From positions 62,001 to 126,000 of the forward strand of contig NZ_DASQNA010000045.1 in NCBI RefSeq assembly GCF_035645195.1: a DNA stretch of 64,000 nt, written 5' to 3'. The stretch's first letter is position 1. The number at the start of each line of letters is the position of its first letter. This stretch comes from Paenibacillus sp. (GTDB taxonomy: Bacteria > Bacillota > Bacilli > Paenibacillales > YIM-B00363). The notes beneath the pieces are model-generated. The model ran no database searches, was not told the origin of the DNA, and saw only the letters and a list, made by a program, of their open reading frames with translations. Positions 35,072-43,699 of the stretch are shown piece by piece. A program made the position numbers and the translations under genes.

Positions 35072-35961
35072 GCATTCGGCGAATGCGCCTGCCGGTACTG
35101 CCTCGGCGAAAGGCCGGTGTGTTTTCGGAACGCGCGGTTGAAGAAGCTGACGTCTTGAAAGCCGGAGCTGTAGGCGACGTGAATGATTTTGGCGTCCGTC
35201 GTCTGCAGCAGCCGGCAGGCGTGTTCGATTTGAAGCGACTGTTTGTAGTCCATGAGGGACATACCGGTCGCTTTTTTGAATTTGGCGGTGAACGACGAGA
35301 CGCTCATGCCGCAGCTGGCGCTCAGCTGGGACAGCGTCAGCGGCTGGCGGAAATGATCCCGCACGAAATGGACGATCGATTCGATCCATTCGTCGCGGAC
35401 GGGCGGCAAGCCGATCGGCCGATCGGGATCCTCGTAAAACCGGTTCAGCAGCACCAGGCATTCGATCCAGCGCGATTTGATGATCAACCGATACCCGGTC
35501 CGCCGTTCTTCGAACTCTTGGGCGATCGCGTCGAGGTGGCCTTCGATGTCCGCCCGCTGGCGGGGGCGCAGCGCGAAATGCGGGACGAAGGACGCTTGCT
35601 TGCGCAAGAACGGCGCGAGGAAGAACGAACGGATGATGGCGGGCATGTCGAGCAGCGCGTCGAACTCCTTTTGCAGCAGTTCCTTCTTAAAGAGGACATT
35701 GTACAGCACGGTCTCCTCCGACGCGGAGCCTTCATAGCTGTGATACGTCTGGGGTTCCAGCACGAACACGTCGCCCGTGTTCAGCACGTACCGATGCTGC
35801 GCCATATCGTGAACCGCGCCGCCCTGAACGACGTAGACGAACTCCAAAAAGTCGTGCGTATGCGACGGGATTATTTCCCCTCTTCGGATGCAGTAGCGCT
35901 GGATAAAAAACGGAAATGCATCGTCCTCGAAAAACGCCGTCCCCTTCAATACCGATTCCAT
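35068..35961 (-). CDS. AraC-family transcriptional regulator with cupin sensor domain
   Basis: The 297-residue protein has an N-terminal cupin-like domain (IIPSHTHDFLEFVYVVQGG; GDVFVLEPQTYHSY) and two C-terminal AraC helix-turn-helix motifs at about 195-293 (LTLSQLSASCGMSVSSFTAKF, IHVAYSSGFQDVSFFNRAF). ATG 35961 follows GGGAGGG. It is convergent with the sulfonate-type importer and divergent from the GntR regulator, so its targets could be either side. Confidence 0.92.
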   Translation of the reverse strand: MESVLKGTAFFEDDAFPFFIQRYCIRRGEIIPSHTHDFLEFVYVVQGGAVHDMAQHRYVLNTGDVFVLEPQTYHSYEGSASEETVLYNVLFKKELLQKEFDALLDMPAIIRSFFLAPFLRKQASFVPHFALRPRQRADIEGHLDAIAQEFEERRTGYRLIIKSRWIECLVLLNRFYEDPDRPIGLPPVRDEWIESIVHFVRDHFRQPLTLSQLSASCGMSVSSFTAKFKKATGMSLMDYKQSLQIEHACRLLQTTDAKIIHVAYSSGFQDVSFFNRAFRKHTGLSPRQYRQAHSPNA

Positions 35962-36003
35962 TGGGCCCTCCCGTTGACTGCCGCTTCGCGGAGCGGAGAT
36001 ACA

Positions 36004-36017
36004 TTAAGTATACTCTA
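36004..36017. promoter_or_regulatory. GTATAC-type site upstream of the AraC gene
   Basis: TTAAGTATACTCTA shares TTAAGTATAC with the minus-strand reading of the site at 36102-36117. On the minus strand it supplies a -10-like TATACT for the AraC gene, but a matching -35 is poor. It is possibly a further target of the GntR regulator. Confidence 0.35.
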
Positions 36018-36084
36018 AAATTGTAACGTATTGGAGACTTTTCAAGCCTGGGCGGCGGTTTCAGCCTTCAAGCGCATCCTCTTC

Positions 36085-36113
36085 TTGAAAACATGCATTC
36101 CATAACGTATACT
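36085..36113 (+). promoter_or_regulatory. Promoter of the GntR regulator gene
   Basis: TTGAAA (36085-36090) and TATACT (36108-36113) are separated by 17 bp. The operator-like site at 36102-36117 overlaps this -10, which suggests autorepression. Confidence 0.6.
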
Positions 36114-36117
36114 TAAT
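36102..36117. promoter_or_regulatory. Operator-like site, GntR regulon (copy 1)
   Basis: ATAACGTATACTTAAT has the GTATAC centre shared with the sites at 37373 and 39869, with a less symmetric right arm. It overlaps the -10 of the regulator's own promoter. Confidence 0.5.
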
Positions 36118-36140
36118 TCAAGAAACGGAGCGTGCTAACG

Positions 36141-37247
36141 ATGAAAACGGATAAGACCCCGATGTACCAAACGATCGTAGACGATTTGAAACAAAAAATC
36201 GCCGCCGGCGCCTTCCCGCTGCACGAGCCGCTCCCGACGCAGGTGGAATTCGCAAGAATTTATAATACAAGCGAAATTACGACACGCAGAGCGTTGACCG
36301 AGCTCGCTAACGAAGGCTACATTTACCGCGTGCGCGGCAGAGGGACGTTCATCCGGCTGGAGCCCGACGGGAAGCCCAAGGAGAAGCCCGTCGCCCTGGA
36401 GCGCATATACCTTGCGCATTCGTCGATTTCGTTGCAGACGTTCAACCATCGGTTCTATAGCGACCTGCTGGTCGGCATTCAGGAAGTGTGCGACGAAAAT
36501 ATGGTGAAATTTCATTTGTGGGATGTCGGTTCCGCCGCTTCGCTGCCGGAGAAGGACGACCGTACCGGCTATATCGTGCTGCCGAACGCAGGGATGAATC
36601 CGGACATTTTGCGCAGGTGGAAGACGGAGGAGCGCAAGCTCGTCACCGTCCATTTCTTTTATCCGCAGCTGCAGATTCCTTATGTAATCGTCGATAACCT
36701 TACCGGCGGCTTCCTCGCTACGCAGCATCTGCTGTCGCTCGGCCATCGCAGAATCGGAATCGTCTTGACCGGGAAATCGGCGCTCGAGATGAACCAGGAA
36801 TTCACGCTGCGCCTCCAAGGGTATCGTCTGGCGCTGTCGCAATACGACGTCGAGTTCGATCCGAATCTCGTGGCGGTCATCGAGGCGGAGGAGGAGCACG
36901 CGGAGATGGGCTACGCCGGCGCGCATAAATTGATGTCGCTCGACCCGCCGCCGACGGCGCTGTTCGTGACGAGCGATTTCAAGGCGGCGGGAGCGCTGCA
37001 GGCGCTGAAGGATCGAGGGATGCGCATCCCGGAGGACGTCAGCGTCGTCGGTTACGACGATACGCTGACGAGCCCGTTCTTCGAGCCGGCGCTGACGACC
37101 GTGAACCAAAATACGACCGCGGTCGGGCGGCGCGCCGCGGAAATGCTGCTGTTCGAATGGCGGCAAGCCGAATCCGGCAAGCTGCTGAAGGACGAAATCG
37201 TGCCGAAGCTCGTCGTGCGGGACAGCACGTCGGAGTTCGAGCCGTAA
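36141..37247 (+). CDS. GntR/LacI-hybrid (AraR-like) transcriptional regulator
   Basis: The 368-residue protein has a GntR winged helix at about residues 5-70 (PLPTQVEFARIYNTSEITTRRAL) joined to a LacI-type sugar-binding domain (IPEDVSVVGYDDTLTSPFF near 300). This is the AraR architecture. ATG 36141 follows CGGAG by about 11 bases; GTG 36132 is too close. It lies just upstream of the rhamnosidase gene. Similar palindromes at its own promoter and at 37373 and 39869 suggest it represses itself and the locus until a sugar binds. Confidence 0.9.
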   Translation: MKTDKTPMYQTIVDDLKQKIAAGAFPLHEPLPTQVEFARIYNTSEITTRRALTELANEGYIYRVRGRGTFIRLEPDGKPKEKPVALERIYLAHSSISLQTFNHRFYSDLLVGIQEVCDENMVKFHLWDVGSAASLPEKDDRTGYIVLPNAGMNPDILRRWKTEERKLVTVHFFYPQLQIPYVIVDNLTGGFLATQHLLSLGHRRIGIVLTGKSALEMNQEFTLRLQGYRLALSQYDVEFDPNLVAVIEAEEEHAEMGYAGAHKLMSLDPPPTALFVTSDFKAAGALQALKDRGMRIPEDVSVVGYDDTLTSPFFEPALTTVNQNTTAVGRRAAEMLLFEWRQAESGKLLKDEIVPKLVVRDSTSEFEP

Positions 37248-37338
37248 AGCGGCTGCTAGACATTTCAGATGTTTCAATATCGCAGGCGACGGTCTTCCGA
37301 CCGGCGTCTGTTTTTTTCATTTTTTCCCAAAGAAACGG

Positions 37339-37366
37339 TTGATCTATTTTTAATAAAGTATATAAT
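37339..37366 (+). promoter_or_regulatory. Promoter of the rhamnosidase gene
   Basis: TTGATC (37339-37344) and TATAAT (37361-37366) are 16 bp apart. A perfect palindrome follows 6 bp after the -10 (37373-37388). Confidence 0.65.
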
Positions 37367-37372
37367 GAATAT

Positions 37373-37388
37373 TAAACGTATACGTTAT
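37373..37388. promoter_or_regulatory. Operator-like palindrome, GntR regulon (copy 2)
   Basis: TAAACGTATACGTTAT contains the perfect 12-base palindrome AACGTATACGTT (37375-37386) just downstream of the -10. This is a classical repressor position and the best copy of the motif. Confidence 0.65.
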
Positions 37389-37420
37389 TTTGCAAACCCA
37401 ATACATAAGGGGGGATGAGC

Positions 37421-39820
37421 TTGGGCAACCGGTGGCAAGCCCAGTGGATATGGGCCGCTCATGACGGCCCGCCCCACAACATCTATGTGGAAGCGAGAAA
37501 AACGTTCACGCTTGCCGACGGCTCTTGGCGATCCGCGGCGATCCGCGTTTCCGCAAACCAGGAGTACATTCTGTACGTTAACGGTACGGAGATCGGCAGA
37601 GGACCTTCGCCGAGCGACAACGCGTGGAAGTATTACGATTCCTATGATATCGCGCCTTTGCTTCGCCCCGGGAGCAATACGATCGCGCTGCTGGCGTACA
37701 ATTTCGGCGACCAAGCGATCGTCACGCAGCAGCTGCAAGGGCCGGGCGGCTTGATCGCCGAGGCGGACATCTCCGCGGCCGGCGGCGAGCGCATCGTCGT
37801 CGGCACGGACGGTTCATGGAAGGCGCGGCGTTCTCGCCGCTGGGTCGAAAGCGTCAGCCGGCTGCATCTGTGGGGCGGGTTTCGCGAGATGTATTTGGCC
37901 GAGCGGGAGGACGGCTGGGAGCGGCCCGAGTACGACGACGGGCATTGGCCGGACGCGGTCGTCGTCTCGGCCGCCTGCGATCCGGCCGGGCCGTGGCCGC
38001 GGCTGCTGCCGAGGGACATACCGTTCCTCTCGCGGGAACGGCATGCGCCGCAGTTGATCGCCGGCAGCGAGCCGTTCGGCGGCCGCATCGAGCGCGCGGA
38101 CGCGCTGCTGGCGGACGCGTCCCCGCACGGGACCGGCGGGGGTATGACGCTGGACGCGTCGCGCCCGGGCTCGTTCCCGGCGGTGACGTTCGATTTCGGC
38201 AAGCAGCGGGTCGGCTATATGGAGCTGGAGGTGACGGCGCCGGAGGGAGGCGTCCTGCAGCTGCACTACGGAGAATCGCTCGATATGGCGCTGCACGACA
38301 CGTTCTTCTTGAAGCGCGGAGCGAATACGCTGCGCCCGTTCGGACGGCGCGCCTTCCGCTACGTTAAGACGGTGGCGCAGGCGACGCCCGCGCCGGTCGT
38401 CGTCGAACGATTCGGCGTCCAATCCGTCGGCTATCCGTTCGTAAGGTCCGGCGCGTTCCGCTGCGACGACGAGCTGCTGAACCGGATTTGGGAGACGGGA
38501 CGTTACACGACGATGCTGAACAGCCAAGATCATCTGGAGGACTGCCCGCTGCGCGAGAAAGCGCTGTGGGTGGTCGACGCGATCGTCATGGGCAAAGTGA
38601 TTTACCAAACGTTCGGCGATACGGCGCTGCTCCGCAAATGCTTGCTGCAGGGCGCCCGCATTCAAAACGAGGACGGCTCGATCCCGGGAACGGGTCCCGA
38701 GCGGAATACGTTCCTGCTGCCGGATTTTTGCGCGCATTGGCTGTCCGGCGTCGCCGATTATTGGCGGTACGCGGCGGACGAGGCGTTCCTGCGCGACGTG
38801 TGGCCGGCGGCGCTTCGATTGATCGACTGGTTCGAAGCGCAGGAGGACGAGAACGGCATCTTCTCCGGGGCCGACCGGGACGGCTGGTGGTGCTTCATCG
38901 ACTGGTCGGACGATTTGGATAAGCGCGATCAAGTCGCGGCCGTCTCGTGCCTCCAGCACAAAATGTACGCGGACGCCGCCGAGCTGGCGGAAGCGCTCGG
39001 AGACCGCGCGTACGCGGAACGGTGCCGGCGGAAGGCGGGCACGCTGCGCGAATCGATCCGCGCTCGCTTCCGGCATCCGGAGCGAGACGCGCTCGCCGAT
39101 TGCCGGACGAAGGACGGCTTGTCGGACAGCGTCACGGCGCAAACGAATTTCATGGCCATTTGGACGGGCGTGACGACGGCGGACGAGGCGGTTCGGTTCC
39201 TGACGGACACGTACTTGGCCGATCGCTGCCCGCCGATCAAAGGGGCATTCTTTTACCACATCGTGTTGGAGACGCTGTTCGACTACGGCTTCGTCGACGC
39301 CGCGCTGGAACGCATTCGCTCGTTCTGGGGCGAAATGCTGCGCCGCGGGGCGACGACGTGGTGGGAGACGTTCGACCCGGCGACGCCGCACAGCGCGATC
39401 CCGAGCCCGTACCAAGGCAATACGCCGACCTACCTGGCGGATCATATTCCGGTCAGCCACTGCCACGGCTGGGGAGCGTCTCCCACATACCTGCTGACGC
39501 AGCGGGTGCTGGGCATCGACGCGTCGCGGCTTTGTACCGGCACGCTGGCGTTCGTTCCGCAGCCGCCGAGCGGCATGGCATGGGCGGAAGGGGCGGTGCC
39601 GACTCCTTGGGGGGACGTCGCGGCGAGGTGGGAGCGCAAGGCGGACGGCGCCGTCGTCTTCGAAGCGGAGCTGCCCGCCTCGCTCGAATGGGGCAGCCCG
39701 ATCCTCAGGCAGCCGTCGACGACGATCGCGTCGAAAGACCGGATCCGCGTGCGAGGACTCGTGCCGGCCGACGACGCCGCCCCGCTGGGCGCCGGCACGG
39801 CGGCGGAGGCTTCCCCGTAA
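37421..39820 (+). CDS. Alpha-L-rhamnosidase-like protein (GH78, six-hairpin fold)
   Basis: The 799-residue protein has N-terminal beta-sandwich domains (residues about 10-330), then an (alpha/alpha)6 catalytic region. The GH78 hallmark DCPLREKALWVVDA near residues 371-384 supplies the putative catalytic acid, and ATTWWETFDP near 645 a second conserved patch. No signal peptide is present, so it acts in the cytoplasm on imported oligosaccharides. TTG 37421 lies six bases after AAGGGGGG, whereas ATG 37415 touches that site; either is possible. Rhamnose release is inferred from the family. Confidence 0.82.
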   Translation: MGNRWQAQWIWAAHDGPPHNIYVEARKTFTLADGSWRSAAIRVSANQEYILYVNGTEIGRGPSPSDNAWKYYDSYDIAPLLRPGSNTIALLAYNFGDQAIVTQQLQGPGGLIAEADISAAGGERIVVGTDGSWKARRSRRWVESVSRLHLWGGFREMYLAEREDGWERPEYDDGHWPDAVVVSAACDPAGPWPRLLPRDIPFLSRERHAPQLIAGSEPFGGRIERADALLADASPHGTGGGMTLDASRPGSFPAVTFDFGKQRVGYMELEVTAPEGGVLQLHYGESLDMALHDTFFLKRGANTLRPFGRRAFRYVKTVAQATPAPVVVERFGVQSVGYPFVRSGAFRCDDELLNRIWETGRYTTMLNSQDHLEDCPLREKALWVVDAIVMGKVIYQTFGDTALLRKCLLQGARIQNEDGSIPGTGPERNTFLLPDFCAHWLSGVADYWRYAADEAFLRDVWPAALRLIDWFEAQEDENGIFSGADRDGWWCFIDWSDDLDKRDQVAAVSCLQHKMYADAAELAEALGDRAYAERCRRKAGTLRESIRARFRHPERDALADCRTKDGLSDSVTAQTNFMAIWTGVTTADEAVRFLTDTYLADRCPPIKGAFFYHIVLETLFDYGFVDAALERIRSFWGEMLRRGATTWWETFDPATPHSAIPSPYQGNTPTYLADHIPVSHCHGWGASPTYLLTQRVLGIDASRLCTGTLAFVPQPPSGMAWAEGAVPTPWGDVAARWERKADGAVVFEAELPASLEWGSPILRQPSTTIASKDRIRVRGLVPADDAAPLGAGTAAEASP

Positions 39821-39833
39821 CGGCAGGTATGCA

Positions 39834-39862
39834 TTGATCGGTTTTTGAAATAAGTATATAAT
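39834..39862 (+). promoter_or_regulatory. Promoter of the binding-protein/propeller-permease operon
   Basis: TTGATC (39834-39839) and TATAAT (39857-39862) are 17 bp apart, starting 14 bp after the rhamnosidase stop. An operator-like site follows 6 bp later. Confidence 0.65.
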
Positions 39863-39868
39863 TGTTAA

Positions 39869-39884
39869 TAAATGTATACGTTTA
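39869..39884. promoter_or_regulatory. Operator-like palindrome, GntR regulon (copy 3)
   Basis: TAAATGTATACGTTTA is a near-perfect 16-base palindrome (one mismatched pair) placed 6 bp after the -10, exactly as at 37373. Confidence 0.62.
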
Positions 39885-39999
39885 ATGCCAAAAAGTATTT
39901 TGGTTTCCGCCGTCCCGCCGCTCGTTACACGCAATCATGAAAACGCTTAACCAACCCCAGTCTTTGCGTACGATTACCGCAAAAAGGAGAGGTCAGCGC

Positions 40000-41679
40000 A
40001 TGAAATGGAACAAACGGCTTTCCCCGCTGCTCGCCGTACTGCTGACGGCAACATTGATCGCGGCTTGCACGAATTCCGGCGGGGAAGCGACCCCGCAGCA
40101 GCCCGTCCCCGAGGAACAACCCGCCCAACAACAGGAACCCGCCGCACCCGCTCCCGCCGCCGAGACGGAAACGAAGACGGAGCTGGAGGGGACGATTCGC
40201 ATCTCGCTCCCGAACGCCTCCGCTTCCGTTTGGAACGCAGTCGCCAAAGCGTACATGGAGAAGCACCCGAAGGTGAACGTCGTCGTCGACAACAAGCCGC
40301 TCGAGGGCTACCGGGAATGGCTGACGGCGCAGTTCGCGGCCGGCACGCCGGACGTCGATTTGGTCGTTACGAACGAAGTCGCCTCCCTGCACGAGAACGG
40401 CAGCTTCGTCGATTTTTACCCGTTCTTCGAGAAAGTCAACCCGTATACCGGGAAGAAGTGGAAGGAAAGCCTCGACCTCGACGCCATGGGCATCAATTTG
40501 GCGAACGTCGGGGCGGACGACCACATGTACATGTTGAACTTCGAATCGGTGCAGATCGTTTGGGTGTACAATAAAGAAATTTTCGCGTCCGTCGGCATTC
40601 AGGAGCCGCCGAAGACGTTCTCGCAATTGATCGAAGCCTTCGAGAAAATCAAGGCGGCCGGCTATACGCCGCTCGCGCTCGCCGGCAACTCCCATTCGAT
40701 GTGGAGCGGGCAGGCCGGCTGGCTCGTCCGCATTTACGCCGACCAATATATGCGGGATTCGATCCATGTCGTCCGCTCGCAGCCGGAGGACTACACGTAC
40801 CTGCCCGAGATCGACGACGCCTGGACGTTCGATCCGTCGGATCCGTACAACGACTCCAACAGCAAGGTGACGAAGAACGACCTTCGCGTATGGAAGGCAA
40901 TCAAGGATAAGGAAGGCCCGTTCCGCGTGGAGGGCAATCCGAAATGGGCCGCGTTCATGGAAAACTTGAAGACGCTGTTTCAATATACGCCCGACGGATT
41001 TTTCGGCGTGAACGACGAACAGGCGTACAGCTTGTTCCTGACCGGCAAGGCGGCGACGATGATGAGCACGCCGGGCTCGTTCTGGCAGCTGCCGAAAGAT
41101 TTCGCGAGCGAGGAGAAAGCAGGCGCGCAAGGAGGCGTGAAGCCGTTCGAATACGGATTCTTCAATATGCCGTCCATGGAAGGCGCCGAAGTGATGGCCC
41201 CCGCTCGAACGATCCACATTCCGATCGGCTTCTACAGCTTCGTCGCGAAGGACGCGAAGCAGACGGAGCTCGACATCGATTTCATGATGTATTTGACGAG
41301 TCCGGAGGGCTACAAGGTGTACTTGACCGCCATTCAAAACAGCCAAGACGCGGCGCTCGCCGGCGCGCCGGCGCTGAGGGATATCGAGCTGCCCGAAGAG
41401 ATGGCGGCGGCGTTCGCGAATTTCGAGGCGATCGGCAATACGGAAGGGTTCCCGAGCGCGGCGAACTCGCTCGCCCGCGGCGTGTGGGACCACCAGCCGT
41501 CGGTGCAGGATTGGGTCGGCTTGGTGCAGCGGTATTTCGGCGGCCAGGTGACGACGGAGCAGTATTTGACCGAATATCAGGGCATCGTCGACAAATATTT
41601 GGCGCCGGCGATGAAGGAGAAGAAGCTGGAGCTTACGGATCTCGAGCATCCGGAGCGAAGGCCGCCGGAACGAAATTAA
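40000..41679 (+). CDS. Extracellular solute-binding lipoprotein (family 1)
   Basis: The 559-residue lipoprotein has the lipobox LIAAC (Cys23) and a Pro/Glu/Gln-rich linker to about residue 55. The sugar-binding fold follows (GTIRISLPNASASVWNAVAK, WLTAQFAAGTPDVDLVV). ATG 40000 is seven bases after AAAAAGGAGAGG. It is the ligand-binding part of the transporter made by the next two genes. A stem-loop follows the gene. Confidence 0.9.
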   Translation: MKWNKRLSPLLAVLLTATLIAACTNSGGEATPQQPVPEEQPAQQQEPAAPAPAAETETKTELEGTIRISLPNASASVWNAVAKAYMEKHPKVNVVVDNKPLEGYREWLTAQFAAGTPDVDLVVTNEVASLHENGSFVDFYPFFEKVNPYTGKKWKESLDLDAMGINLANVGADDHMYMLNFESVQIVWVYNKEIFASVGIQEPPKTFSQLIEAFEKIKAAGYTPLALAGNSHSMWSGQAGWLVRIYADQYMRDSIHVVRSQPEDYTYLPEIDDAWTFDPSDPYNDSNSKVTKNDLRVWKAIKDKEGPFRVEGNPKWAAFMENLKTLFQYTPDGFFGVNDEQAYSLFLTGKAATMMSTPGSFWQLPKDFASEEKAGAQGGVKPFEYGFFNMPSMEGAEVMAPARTIHIPIGFYSFVAKDAKQTELDIDFMMYLTSPEGYKVYLTAIQNSQDAALAGAPALRDIELPEEMAAAFANFEAIGNTEGFPSAANSLARGVWDHQPSVQDWVGLVQRYFGGQVTTEQYLTEYQGIVDKYLAPAMKEKKLELTDLEHPERRPPERN

Positions 41680-41694
41680 AGAGCGGACGCGCGG

Positions 41695-41726
41695 CGTTCG
41701 TCCGAAGGATGACCTTCGGGCGAACG
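41695..41726 (+). terminator. Intercistronic stem-loop behind the binding-protein gene
   Basis: Fourteen-base arms (CGTTCGTCCGAAGG and CCTTCGGGCGAACG) pair with one G-U around ATGA. No T-run follows. It probably tunes expression between the binding protein and the permeases. Confidence 0.55.
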
Positions 41727-41760
41727 GCGCCCGCCTGCGCGGAAAGGAGGAACCGCGAAG

Positions 41761-43686
41761 ATGGCGTTACGCAGCAAGCAAGCGCTCGTCGCGATGTGGA
41801 TCGTCTTCAGCGCCGTCTTCACGTTCGCGGGAGCGGCTTCGGGGAACGCCGCCGCCTGGACGCTGGACGCGGCGGAGAACGTCACGTCGCTGTCGGTGTC
41901 CGCGGACGGCGGCCGCATCGCGGTCGGCAGTTACGGCGCCAAGGCGTATTCGTTCGGCGCGGACGGTACGCCGCAATTCGCGTTCGAGGCGCGCAACGTC
42001 GTGACCGGAGTGGCGTTCCTCGGGGACGGCAGCCTGCTCGTCTCTTCGGATGACCGGCGGCTGTACAAATTGGACGAAGCCGGGCGGCCGGTATGGGAGA
42101 AGGATGCGAAGCGCCAGGTGAAAAGCGTCGCCGCGTCGCGGGATGGCGCGACGTCCGCGTATATCGCGCAGGGGCAGCCGGCCGTCTTCTTCATCGACCC
42201 GGCCACGGGCGAGACGGTGCGGGAATCGGATATCGGCATCGCGCCCGCGCAACTGAGCGTCTCGCCCGCCGGACGCTATGTCGCGGCGGGGGCGGCGGAC
42301 CAGTACGCGTACGTGATGGACGCCGAAGGACTGCTGCTGCGGCGCATGGGCGTGACCGGCTCGATCGAGGCCGTGTCCGTGACGGACGACGGCACGGTCG
42401 CCGTCGGAACGTCGCGGAACGAGATCGTCATCTTCTCGCCGGATGGGGCGGCGTCGGCCGCGATGACCGCGAAGGACGTCGTCACCGACGTCGCATTGTC
42501 CGAGGACGGGGCGTTCGTCGCGGCAGCGGATTATTCCGGCAACGTCTATTTGTTCTCGCGGGACGGCCGGACGCTCTGGTCGTCCCGGATCGACGGCGCC
42601 GGCCGGCAAGTCGCGTTCAACCGCGAGGCGACCGCGCTGTACCTCGGCTCGGGCGCCGGGACGGTGCATGCGTACGACGTCGCAGGCGCGGTCGCCTCCG
42701 CGAAGAGCGGCGCAGCCGTCCGCACGGCGGCGATCGTCTTCGCGGCCGCGGCGGCTGCGGCGCTGCTCGGCGGCGGGCTGCTCGCGCTGAAGCGCAAGCG
42801 CAAGCTAAGCGTGTTCGTCGAGGCGTGGCGCGCGAGATACGTGTACGCGGCGCTGTTGCCGAGCTTCGCGCTGATCTTCGTGTTCCTGTATTACCCGGCG
42901 TTCTCCGGGTTGTTCCACTCGCTGTACGATTGGAATCCCGGCGGCCGGACGGTATTCGTCGGGCTCGCCAATTTCGAGCGGATGGCGAACGACCCGTACG
43001 TGACGAAAGGTCTCGGCAACTTGGCGCTGCTGATCGTCACCGGCCTCGTGAAGACGCTCGTACCGCCATTGATCGCCGCGGAGCTGATTTACCATCTGCG
43101 GAACAAGCGGGCGCAGTATGGGTACCGGACGCTGTTCGTCGCGTCCATGGTCGTCCCCGCCGTCGCCGGGCTGCTCATTTGGCAAAACTTGTACGACCCT
43201 AACGTCGGATTGATCAACAAGGCGCTCGAAGCGTTCGGGCTGCCGGGACATGCGTGGCTGGGCGATCCGAACAGCGCGTTGTGGGCGGTCATTTTCATCG
43301 GCTTTCCGTTCATCGGCATCCTGCAGCTGCTCGTGTTCTACGCCGGCCTGCTCGCGATTCCGGAGGAGCTGATCGAATCGGCGAAGATGGACGGCGCCGG
43401 CCTGTGGCGCGTCATTCGTTCGATCCATCTGCCGCTCTTGTCGGGGCAGTTCAAGCTGCTGCTCATTCTGTGCCTCATCGGCGTCATTCAAGACTTCGGC
43501 GCCATCTTGATCGTGACCGGCGGCGGACCGATGGATTCGACGTACGTGCCGGCGCTGCAGATGTACTATGCGGCTACCGTATTCAACGACCTCGGGTATG
43601 CGTCCGCGCTCGGCGTCGCCATGTTCGCGGTCATTCTGGCGATTACGATCGTAAATATGAGGCTGATCAAAACCGCTCACGAGTAA
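41761..43686 (+). CDS. Beta-propeller fused to a CUT1 ABC permease (MalF type)
   Basis: This 641-residue protein starts at ATG 41761 after AAAGGAGGAACC. A signal peptide (1-31) leads to a WD40/PQQ-like propeller at about 32-310, with repeated VTSLSVSADGGRIAVGS-, VTDVALSEDGAFVAAAD-like blades. A hydrophobic helix at about 320-342 ends in KRKRK, which places the next part inside. Residues 355-641 are a complete six-helix permease with the EAA loop ESAKMDGAGLWRVIRSI. The topology is consistent: propeller outside, permease in the usual orientation. Normal MalF-type subunits are about 300 residues. The frame is unbroken, so this is a true fusion rather than two genes. A sensing or docking role of the propeller is inferred. 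Confidence 0.85.
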   Translation: MALRSKQALVAMWIVFSAVFTFAGAASGNAAAWTLDAAENVTSLSVSADGGRIAVGSYGAKAYSFGADGTPQFAFEARNVVTGVAFLGDGSLLVSSDDRRLYKLDEAGRPVWEKDAKRQVKSVAASRDGATSAYIAQGQPAVFFIDPATGETVRESDIGIAPAQLSVSPAGRYVAAGAADQYAYVMDAEGLLLRRMGVTGSIEAVSVTDDGTVAVGTSRNEIVIFSPDGAASAAMTAKDVVTDVALSEDGAFVAAADYSGNVYLFSRDGRTLWSSRIDGAGRQVAFNREATALYLGSGAGTVHAYDVAGAVASAKSGAAVRTAAIVFAAAAAAALLGGGLLALKRKRKLSVFVEAWRARYVYAALLPSFALIFVFLYYPAFSGLFHSLYDWNPGGRTVFVGLANFERMANDPYVTKGLGNLALLIVTGLVKTLVPPLIAAELIYHLRNKRAQYGYRTLFVASMVVPAVAGLLIWQNLYDPNVGLINKALEAFGLPGHAWLGDPNSALWAVIFIGFPFIGILQLLVFYAGLLAIPEELIESAKMDGAGLWRVIRSIHLPLLSGQFKLLLILCLIGVIQDFGAILIVTGGGPMDSTYVPALQMYYAATVFNDLGYASALGVAMFAVILAITIVNMRLIKTAHE

Positions 43687-43699
43687 AGGAGGAGGCCGA

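Noticed and set aside
41761-43686. The propeller-permease fusion as two separate genes joined by an error.
   Set aside because: The frame is continuous, no ribosome site with a start codon precedes the permease part, and the membrane helix with a basic stop gives a sensible topology.
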